The notes under the pieces were generated by a model that was not told the DNA's origin, did not search any database, and saw only the letters and a list, made by a program, of their open reading frames with translations. This document shows positions 17,841-25,862 of a stretch of DNA of 25,862 nt, in pieces (within the stretch, counting starts at the first letter, position 1; the number at the start of each line of letters is the position of its first letter). Source of the DNA: Haplomitrium mnioides. Lineage: Eukaryota; Marchantiophyta; Haplomitriopsida; Calobryales. The DNA is taken from assembly GCA_049999725.1 (NCBI GenBank), contig JBNGIS010017811.1, positions 1 to 25,862 of the forward strand. The letters run 5' to 3'. Position numbers and translations under genes: made by a program.

Positions 17841-18800
17841 TGGAGCTTCAAAGCGAAATGCAAACTAGCAGCTAGCCTAGCTAGTCTTTACCAGACCAAC
17901 AACATGTGCAAAGCAAAAGACCTATAGCACATCCCTACAAGAATTGATCTCTTCCACACATTTGTCACTCTCACAACAATCTATGGCGTAGAAATCTAAG
18001 GACCAGCCCTCATACCGACCATGTGGCTAAAGCATAGGGAAAAACCCCTAAAACAATTTCTCACTAAGCTTGCTAATGTTTGAGCTACCACACCTTACCA
18101 TATCATGTTGGCAAATTTTGGGATGTTATCTATAGAAGCCTATGTTGTCCAAAAGCTTGTGTCCTACCTGCAATCTCCTTGAGATGATCAATATTCATCC
18201 ATGGCATTGGAAGCCTCTTGTCAAGCAATGACCGAAAGCCCCACCAACTGCTATAATCAATGTTGTATATGGCTAACATGGTGGGGACTAGACATTGAAG
18301 AGATCCCCGATAGACCAATCGTGAACCACCTCTCTATGCACTACTACACAATCATATGGCAATCTTACAAAGCAACTTTGAGCACATCCAAGTACTTCAC
18401 CTTGGTTAATCCCCAACCCCGCCATCAAATTCAACCTTACCTATTCAACAATATGTCACTTTACCTCATACACACCCTAGTACAATTATGAACCGGCTCA
18501 CATCAACTTCGCTGCAAAATAGCTAAGTAGTTTAAAATCGATAACATGATGCAATCAGAGAAGATGATTTGCCTCCACTACACACTTCACACCATCGAGG
18601 ATGAACACCATTTATTTTCTATTGCCCAAAATACTACGAAATCTGATGATGGTACTACGGTCTATTTAGCATCTAACCACAAACAATCCAACTTTTTTTT
18701 TGCACACCCAAACAAATGCTGGCTAGCAATATTTATACAAGAACTCTTTATGTTGCGACTTGACCCCACACAAACAAAAGGCAGCCAGAACCAGAACCGA
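17841..18800 (+). pseudogene. LINE-1a C-terminal region
   Basis: Downstream of RT, plus-strand translation gives FHTFVTLTTIYGVEI (about 17950), then a long stretch in frame 18201-18491 (CYNQCCIWLTWWGLDIEEIP). MICLHYTLHTIEDEHHLF follows at about 18565, resembling the Cys/His zinc-binding end of LINE ORF2 (C..C....ED.H.LF). Stops are frequent. The boundary with the tandem repeat is not sharp (about 18780-18810). Confidence 0.6.
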
Positions 18801-20690
18801 AGGCTGATTGAAAGTTGATCTTTGAAACACACAAGGGTTGTTCTTTGAATCAAGGAAAGTCGGATTTTTGCACTCAAGGAAGGCTAATCTCTAAAGAAGG
18901 TCAATCCTTGAACCCTGATCTCTAAACCAAAGGATAAAAGAAGACTACACTCTAAACTGAGATAGGCTGAACTCTAAACCAAAGAAGGCTGAACTTTGAA
19001 CCATGAAGACTGAACTCTGAACCGGAAAAGCTGAACTTTGAACTAAGAAAGCTGAACTCTGAACCAAAGATCTATCTCTAGACCAAAGACTGAACTCTGA
19101 TTTGAAGGCTAATCTTCGAACCAAAGAAGGATCTCGGAACCAAAGGCTGATTATTGAACTAAAGGATGACCACTAAATTGAAGGCTGATCTCTGGTCCAA
19201 AGGCTGAAACCAAAGGCTTAACTAATCGAGACAAATCTTTGAACCAAGATTGATCTCTAAACCAATGAGGCTGAACTCTGAACCAAGAAAGTCTCAAATT
19301 TGAACCAAAGGGTGATCCCTAAACCAAAGGGTGATCCTTGAACCGATAGCCCAATTGGTCTCCAAATTGAGGCTAATCTCTGAACCAAGGCTGATCTTTG
19401 AATTGAGGAAGGTGGAACTCCAAACCAAAGAAGGCTGGAATCGAAGAAAGGCTGATCTCTACACCGGAATCTCTGCATCAAAGGAAAGCTGACCTCTGAA
19501 GCTGAACCTTGGATGCAATCGACAAAGCCCTAGACTACAATCGAAGAAGGGACTTAGGGTGAACCTAGAACCAAACCAAGATTGAACCTTGAACAGAAGG
19601 TTGCTTCTGAACCAAAGAAAACTGATACCTGATTTGAAGGAAGGCTGATCCCCAAAAAGACGGACCTTGAACCAAGAAAGATGAACTCTAAATCAAGAAG
19701 ATGAACCCCAAACCAAGATGGCTGAACTTGGAACCAGGAAGGCTGAACTCTGCACCAAAAAAGGCCGAACAAGGGAAACTAAACCCGAAGCCAATTCATA
19801 CAAGGCTGAACTTTGAATACAGGGCTTAACTATGAATACGAGGCCAAACTCTTAATGGAAGGTTGATCTTGATCTCAAGGAAGGTTGATCCCCGAATGAA
19901 AAGGAGATTGATCTCTGCACCGAAAGAAGGCTGAGCTAGAGATACTGAACCCAAAACCAATTCATACAAGGTTGAACTCTGAATGGAAGGCTGATCTTGA
20001 TTTGAAGGAAGGCTGATCCCTAAATCAAAGGAAGACTGATCTTTGCACCAAAATGTCAACACCAAAGAAGGCTGACCTCCAAAGATGAACCTGGGATGCA
20101 ACTAATGAAGCCCTGGACTACAATCAAAGAAGGGACTGAGGCTGAACTCAGAACCAAAACAAGGCTTTACCCGGAACCAACTCTTACAAGGCTGAACTTT
20201 GAATACAAGGCTGAACTCTGAATGGAAGGCTGATCTTGATATGAAGGAAGGATGATCCCTGAATCAACGAACTCTGAACCAAGAAGGCTGAACCTTGAGT
20301 CAAGATGGTTGAACTTTGAACCAGGAAGGTGAACCCTGAACCAAGATGGCTATACTCAAAACTAGGAAGGCTGAACTTTGCATCAAAGAAGGCTGAACTA
20401 GGGAGACTGAACCCAAAACCAATTCATACAAAATTGAACTCCGTGAATACAAGGCTGAACTATGAGTGCAAGACTGAACTTTGAATACAAGGCTGAATTC
20501 TGAATGGAATGCTGATCTCTAAATTGAAGGAAACTAATCCCTGATATGAAGGAAGACCAATCCTCGAATCGAAGAAAGACTGATCTCAACGCCAAAGGAA
20601 CGCTCACCTCTGAAGATGAACCTGGGCCACAATCGACAAAACCCTAGACTACAATCGACGAAGGGACTACAACTGGATTGTCTTGGGCTG
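18780..20690. repeat. Degenerate minisatellite, about 20-bp unit, with higher-order structure
   Basis: About 1.9 kb is built from diverged copies of a 19-22 bp unit close to GAAGGCTGAACTCTGAACCA. Landmarks recur at longer range. An ACTACAATC block (in a CCCTAGACTACAATCGA context) occurs at 19534, 20117 and 20648, spaced 583 and 531 bp. A CCAATTCATACAAG-like block occurs at 19791, 19957, 20177 and 20419. Open frames on the minus strand (for example 19772-19554) are heptapeptide-like translations of the unit and carry no domain. Whether the array belongs to LINE-1a or to another element is not known. Confidence 0.88.
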
Positions 20691-21085
20691 CTTTCAAAGC
20701 AAGCCGAGAATTACAATCAAAGAAGACTCGGGTTGCATTCACAGCTAGACTTGGGTCACAATTGAAGTAGAGAGCATCGTCCCTATGCATTAGGTTGTGG
20801 TTGCATATGTTGATGACTCTGGCCACTCATTGACTAGGATAGATAAACTTAAAAGTTTATAACTCTTAGCATATAGGGAGAGAACTCCACATTTGTGTTT
20901 AAATTTTTTTGAGAGACTAGAGAGAGCATTTACTTTACTCGTGGGTATCGGTCCACCACTTTGATTCACTTTGTTGCATGACTTGACTCACTATACATAC
21001 ACTCTCGCTCACACCTAAGTGCTTGTTGTATTTTTTCAGTCCATATGACCTTAGGGTTGGTCTAGGACTTTGAGGTCTCTCTCTC
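20691..21085. other. Unassigned AT-rich segment
   Basis: It holds no open frame with recognisable similarity, no RNA gene and no clear repeat. It ends in a short CT run (about 21075-21085) next to the poly(A) tail of LINE-2, so it is the DNA into which LINE-2 inserted. Confidence 0.5.
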
Positions 21086-21114
21086 TTTTTTTTTTCTTTT
21101 TTTTTCTTTTTTTT
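21086..21114 (-). other. Poly(A) tail of LINE-2
   Basis: 29 bases of T on the plus strand interrupted by two C, which is an A-tail on the minus strand. It marks the 3' end of the LINE and a target-primed insertion. Confidence 0.9.
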
Positions 21115-21251
21115 GACCAAAAGTAAACAGCTTTATTAACTTTCAAGCATCAAAGGAACAACCGCGGCCAGCAATCAGGCCGAGCGGCAAAAACAGCAAC
21201 CCATCAATCCTTTCGGGATCAAGCCTAGTAAACCATAGTAGGCCAATACCC
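21115..21251 (-). other. 3' UTR of LINE-2
   Basis: 137 bp between the ORF2 stop and the poly(A) tail. A shadow open frame (21427-21143) crosses it, but it lies in another frame than ORF2 and has no recognisable domain. Confidence 0.7.
21132..21137 (-). terminator. Polyadenylation signal AATAAA of LINE-2
   Basis: The minus strand reads AATAAA about 18 bases upstream of the A-tail, the usual spacing for a polyadenylation signal. Confidence 0.8.
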
Positions 21252-24200
21252 TCAATCCAGATTACTACTAGCATCCAGATTCCAGTAAACATTGTCTTCA
21301 TCACAGATACAAAGAAAATGCCTAGCACCCCAGGTTTTGTCAAAGGTTTCCAGAATTTTTTCTCTCTTTGCTTCACTTTGAGCCTTCCTCCAATTTCTAC
21401 AGGCATCGTGCCAAGCTTTCCTTCCATACTCGACCAACCTCCTCCAGATTTTCTTCTTTAAACAGTACATATCCATGTACGACTTCTCGAACACTGCAGC
21501 ATTCCTAGAGAGCCATATAGAGTACAGTACAATTCCTCTTAGAAGGGACCAGATCTCTTTAGCTATGGCCAGGGCCTTTGGAGTTCTGTCACCTAGGATG
21601 CATTGCTGCCATGTTGGTTTCCACCTTTTGGAGTTCCCCCAAACAGCAAACACTAATCTGTTAATGATATTCCCTGCCCATTTCCAGATAGTGCTGATCC
21701 TAGGGCAAAGCCAGAAACAGTGAATGATGTCTTCCATAGAATCCTCCTTGCAGCAGACACATCTTGCATCAATCTCATAGCCAGGCTTTTCTGTCTTTTT
21801 TCTGAAACTCCCTACTTGCACACCTCTTTGGACAATAAGCCATATTAAAGTGGCCTCTTTAGTTGATCTGCTCGCCACCCATATATCAGTCCATCTGGAA
21901 GAGTATTTGGAGTCGATCGAGCCCTGTGCTTTCCAGCGTTCTAGAACCGGAGTGATAGTTGATGGTCGATCCAAGATGAACCGACGACCTTTCTTGGTCG
22001 AGTAGCTTCTGAGGGGTGAATTATCTTTCCATACCCACATACCAGGGTCCCAATCTCCCTCTCCAATGACCAAGCCAAGTAATTTATACTCGGCACTTTG
22101 ATCTTTAGTCACTGTGCAGACTCTCATTTTTCTCATAATCATTGAAGGAGGAAGCTGGGGACGAATTCCTTCTACCAACATGGTAGACATTGGTGTGACA
22201 AAGAACCATGAGCATGACTGGGTGATATCAGAGGACTGAGTCATTGTTCTTGCCTTAAACTCAGTATCAGCACCCCACATGGATATTGCGATGGGATGTG
22301 TGTCTAGACCAGATGAGAAGACTCCAATCCAGTCTCCTTTTCTTAAGTGGCCTGGCCCCTCAAGGAGGAGTGAAATCCATCTGTCAGGAATCTTAGCTAT
22401 CAGAGCATACCATTTCTGCTCATGCCTTTTGTGAAGCTGAAACCATTCCTGCACCTCTATCCACTCAAGGAATTTGTATGTTTGATGATTCCATAGGTCC
22501 CCAATCATGTTGACCCCTGCTTGAGACCACCTCAAGGCTAGCCAGCTCTTATTTGATGCCAGCAAAGAATTGTCCCCCAGTTTATTCCACCAGATGTTTA
22601 TGCTCACAACCTCTTCAAAGGACTCGAGAGCCTTCTGTTTTATGGATCTTTTGAGTATTGACCAAGCTTGCCATATCTCATTCCACAGTTGCGAGGTCGA
22701 CTAGCATGAAGCTCTGCAATCGGCTACTGTCCACAATAGAGAGTGACCCCAACCTACTTTACTAAGTGGTCTAGCTTGGCTGGCTCTGTACATAAGGAAC
22801 GTTTTGCATGTAGAGTCTCCTGGCAGCACAGTCTTCATTATCCACTTCCCCAGCAGGGCTTGAGTCTGGGCATGAATGTCTATCAGTCCCAGTCCTCCTT
22901 CTTTCTTTCTCCTCACGCAGGTTTCCCATGCTACCGGAGCTCTGCAGTTTTCCCCATTTCCTGACTAGAGGAAGTTTCTCACCAGCTGTTTGATTTCCTT
23001 AAGCGGGGAGCTGCCCCCTGCCCAGCAAGAAACAAAGTACCAGATGGATCCCAGAAGGATATGATTGATGATCAGCAGTCTACCTGGTAGACTGATGTGT
23101 CTGTTGCACCAAAACTTGAGTTTAGATCTTACTCTGTCCACCAAGATGTTCTTGATTGCTTGTAGATCGCTTTGAAGGCCAAACGGGATACCAAGGAATT
23201 TCAGAATTGTGTCCTTTTTTGCCCATTTCCAGTTACTGCCAACGTTCCACCCTTGTGGTCTAGGTCGCGAGCTGATCCAAATAGCAGATGATTTATCCCA
23301 GTTGATATTCTGTCCAGAAGGCTTGGAGAAGGTACGCAGCACCTCCACTGCCTTTGTCAAGTTCTGTTCTTCTCCTGCCAAGGATAGAAGAGTGTCGTCA
23401 GCATATTGGGAGAAGAGGTGATACCTGCCCAAAGGGATAGAAATCCCTTTAACTTGATCAGTGAGCGCTGCATTCTTGAGAAGGTGTCCCAGTGCATCTG
23501 CTACCACAAGATACAGAAAAGGGGCTAGAGGGCAGTCTTGACGCACTGATTGCTGGATAGAGAATGGGCGGGAGGGGATGCCGTTAAGGTTGACTGCGGA
23601 CGTGGCATTAGTTGTAGTCACCTTCACATAGTCCATGAATGTCTGACCAAACCCCATGGCCTCTAAAATTTTGAACAAGAACTCCCAGTCCACTGTGTCA
23701 TATGCTTTCTCAAATTCTACCTTCAGGAAGACACAATCTTGTCCTGTTGAGAGGGCCCAATCCTTGGTCTCAATGGCAGAAATCACATTATCAAGGATGT
23801 ATCTATTAGGCAAAAAGGCTGATTGCTCTGTGTTTATGATCCCTGTCAAAACTTTTTGCAACCTAAGGGAAATCACTTTGGCGAAGATCTTATAAGAGGT
23901 ATTAAGAAGGGAAATGGGTCTCCAGTTGGAGACTAGAGATTTATCGCCACCCTTGTCAATCAAGGAGATTGTGCCTTTGTTGAGCTCTACAGAGAACCAT
24001 TGTCGTCTTACAGATTCCGAGATCATGGCTGAATAGTCTTTGGCAATCCATTTCCAGCTGCATTTGTAGAATTCACTAGGGAGACCATCTAGTCCTGGGG
24101 ATTTAAGTCCACTCATGCTAGCCAAGGCCTTCATGAACTCTTGTTCACTAAGAGGGTCGTCCAGCACGGACCGTTGGGCAGGGGAGATGCGGGAGGGGAT

Positions 24201-25536
24201 GAGCATGAGGATTTCTTCTTGGGCCTTTGCTCTTAGCGGATCATCTGCCCTGCGGCAAAAAATAGATGACAGATATTCTACTAACCTCTTTTCTTTGTCC
24301 TTCCATTCAATCAGTTCTTCGTGTGCTGGCCCCTTCAGCTCTACTATCTCAGCTGCTGCTTTGCGTTCCTGGAGGGAGCTGAAAAAGAGTTTGTTAATCT
24401 TATCTCCTTCTGCGAACCATTTGGCACAGGAACGGATCCTGACTCCTTTGGCTCTGTAGTCTTCGAAGAATTCTAGAGCTGCCATATGTGTATCTAGATC
24501 CTCTTGGAGATGAGAATTGTTCTGGTCTTCCTCAATCTGAGCTCTAAGAGATGCTACTTTTCCCCTGAGCATCACTTCTTCTGTTCTCCTAAGGTAGGCT
24601 TTTCTGAACCCGAATTCTCTCAGCCATTTAGTAATTCTGTGGACTGCCTTGTCCCACCAATCCGACTGTCCATCGGCTCCTTCTGCGGGTCTTGGCACAG
24701 AGCTCCAAATTTCCTCCAATTTAGCAACTACTGAAGGGTCTTCTAGGTGCGAGACATTCAACCTGAAAAAACTAGTATTGAGAGCCGAGTGACCCTTGAA
24801 CATTAATTCCATGTATATGGGAAGATGGTCAGAGCGTGACACTCCCCCCACATTGACGACCTTGGCCATGTAAGACTGATGCAATAGACCTGCAGGGATG
24901 TAAAATCTATCCAATCTCGCAAGAATTCGCCCTCTTTGCTGATTGCTCCAGGAGAACTTTAGTGCACCTGGCTTAGCTTGGAAGGGGTCTGCTATTCTCA
25001 GGAATGCTATAAGGTAATTCCACGCTTGTAGTTCCAGGCTACCTAGGCTGTGACCAGTGCCACCCCTCCGGTCCTTGTAATGTTCCACCATGTTGAAGTC
25101 CCCTCCCATGATCTAGTTCCTGTCTTGAGGAAGTGATTGCAGGAGCTCAATCCACATCCTCCGCCTCTCAGTCACCAGATTAGGAGTGCAGATGTTGAGC
25201 ACGCCAAACTTCCCTCCTGGCAGGCCATCCAATTCAATCCATAGAGCTCGACCGTTACAAAGGGTGTGGTTTCCTTTGTAGAATGGGGCCAACTTTGCTG
25301 ATAAGCCAATGCCTACACCACCCTTGGATCTCTCTGCTTCTGTAGACCAGAACTCTCCGCGAGGCCAGAGCAGTTTCAGAAGGAACTTACCTCTGGGTCC
25401 ACTAAGTTTGTGCTCTTGAATAAAAAGGACATCGATGCATGGCTTGAATTTTCTGTTGAAGTCAGTAATAGCTTTCCTTTTTGCATTTGTCCTTTCCGAT
25501 CCCTCTGACATTGTAGCTAAGGAATTGGATCTTCAT
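21252..25536 (-). pseudogene. LINE-2 ORF2: endonuclease, reverse transcriptase, zinc-finger tail
   Basis: ORF2 would nick target DNA and reverse-transcribe the LINE RNA. The start is taken as the ATG at 25536, because MKIQFLSYNVRGIG is the usual endonuclease beginning. A one-base indel in an A-run near 25480 shifts it into the main frame. Endonuclease motifs are QEHKL (about 25415), GGDFNMVE (about 25105) and SRSDHLPIYME (about 24830). RT follows with GLKSPGLDGLPSEFYK (about 24105), NWRPISLLNTSYKIFAKVI (about 23910), motif A (FLKVEFEKAYD, about 23725), VRQDCPLAPFL (about 23545) and the active site QYADDTL (about 23400). The tail holds CVCCKEDSMEDIIHCFWLC (about 21755), a zinc-binding RT-associated domain. 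In-frame TAG stops lie at 25110-25112, 22965-22967 and 22701-22703. In motif A the catalytic Asp is Glu. Length is about 1,425 codons, normal for L1-type ORF2. Confidence 0.92.
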
Positions 25537-25862
25537 GGAGAGCAGGATAAAGGGCTAGCCATCAAATCATCTTCACCAAGAATGTCATCCAGCACATTGA
25601 TTCCTGGACGACCCATGACTGGAGAGCTCTGAGGAACAGGATCCGTGACTCCAAAGGTAGCAGCTTAAGGAGTCGGAGGGGGCAGAGGCTTGCCTGCTTG
25701 AGTAAGCTGGGGAAGAGGAGTAGAACTTGTTGCTTCTGTGGTATCTCGCACTTGTGGTGATCTACTCATGATGTTCCATTTTACCAAGGGTCTCTCCACC
25801 CGTTTATCCTTGTTCTTGAGGTTGGGCTTGGGGGTCTTGAGGGGGATGGAAGGGGCTTTCCT
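25533..25862 (-). pseudogene. LINE-2 ORF1, C-terminal end
   Basis: The frame ahead of ORF2 on the minus strand reads a Lys/Pro-rich stretch (KAPSIPLKTPKPNLKNKDKR) and a Ser/Thr/Pro-rich stretch. After one TAA stop near 25665 comes PGINVLDDILGEDDLMASP, ending at a TGA (25533-25535). That TGA overlaps the ORF2 ATG as ATGA. The N-terminal part, where plant L1 ORF1 proteins carry their RNA-binding and zinc-knuckle domains, is beyond the window. Assignment to ORF1 rests on position and on the coding look of the frame. Confidence 0.6.

Larger units (their letters stand above)
15638..18800 (+). mobile_element. LINE-1a: old non-LTR retrotransposon, interrupted
   Basis: Plus-strand remnants in order: endonuclease C-terminus (FESNH, about 15828), a linker, RT (16924-17840) and a C-terminal Cys/His region (about 18560-18640). 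Stops and indels are frequent, so this is the most decayed element apart from the minisatellite. The 5' end is missing where the copia LTR ends, and the solo LTR at 16486-16918 splits the region before RT. The 3' end is not sharply defined; no poly(A) tail is visible before the tandem repeat begins. Confidence 0.82.
21086..25862 (-). mobile_element. LINE-2: L1-type non-LTR retrotransposon, 3' part nearly complete
   Basis: On the minus strand: the end of ORF1 (25862-25535), ORF2 with endonuclease, RT and zinc-finger tail (25536-21252), a short 3' UTR, an AATAAA signal and a poly(A) tail. The order is that of plant L1-like LINEs. ORF2 keeps a single frame over about 4.3 kb apart from one indel near its start and three TAG stops. 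It is therefore much younger than LINE-1a. The 5' end is outside the window. Confidence 0.93.

Noticed and set aside
21143-21427. 94-codon frame at the 3' end of LINE-2
   Set aside because: It overlaps the ORF2 end in a different frame and continues into the 3' UTR without a recognisable domain.

Overview
The window is a block of decayed transposable elements from the nuclear genome of a land plant. It has nested LTR retrotransposons, initiator-tRNA(Met) primer sites, a LINE with plant L1-type domains, satellite-like repeats and a 400-N assembly gap. It contains no recognisable host gene, no rRNA or tRNA gene, no CRISPR array and nothing prokaryotic. A repeat-rich genome such as a fern, lycophyte, gymnosperm or bryophyte would fit, but the sequence does not settle the species.

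Layout from left to right. (1) 1-4965, minus strand: the 5' part of a Ty3/gypsy element ('A', chromovirus-like pol), with 5' LTR, primer-binding site, leader, gag, protease, RT, RNase H and most of the integrase core. It runs off the left edge. (2) 4966-about 13058, minus strand: a second, more divergent Ty3/gypsy element ('B'), with part of RNase H, RT, protease, a gag carrying three zinc knuckles, a primer site, and then about 4 kb of non-coding, tandem-repeat-rich DNA that I read as its long 5' LTR, including the N gap. (3) About 13059-15637, minus strand: the 5' half of a Ty1/copia element (integrase start, protease, zinc knuckle, gag, leader, primer site, 5' LTR). (4) About 15638-18800, plus strand: a heavily mutated LINE ('LINE-1a': endonuclease C-terminus, RT, zinc-finger tail), split by a 433-bp solo LTR with a perfect 5-bp target duplication. 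(5) About 18780-20690: a degenerate minisatellite of about 20 bp units with a higher-order period of about 530-580 bp. (6) About 20690-21085: unassigned. (7) 21086-25862, minus strand: a younger LINE ('LINE-2') with poly(A) tail, AATAAA signal, nearly complete ORF2 and the end of ORF1, running off the right edge.

The parts fit a nested-insertion history: LINE-1a was hit by the copia element, the copia integrase gene by element B, and the RNase H region of element B by element A. LINE-1a separately took the solo LTR. Because every LTR element here is cut after its 5' half, the model predicts that the missing halves lie outside the left edge in mirror order.

All coding regions are broken by stops, small indels and substitutions at key residues. 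Many of these are G-to-A or C-to-T transitions, as expected for cytosine-methylated, silenced plant transposons. I see no convincing new biological system. The items most worth a second look are the nesting itself, the cleanly resolved solo LTR, the ATGA overlap of ORF1 and ORF2 in LINE-2, the gag with three zinc knuckles, and the higher-order minisatellite.
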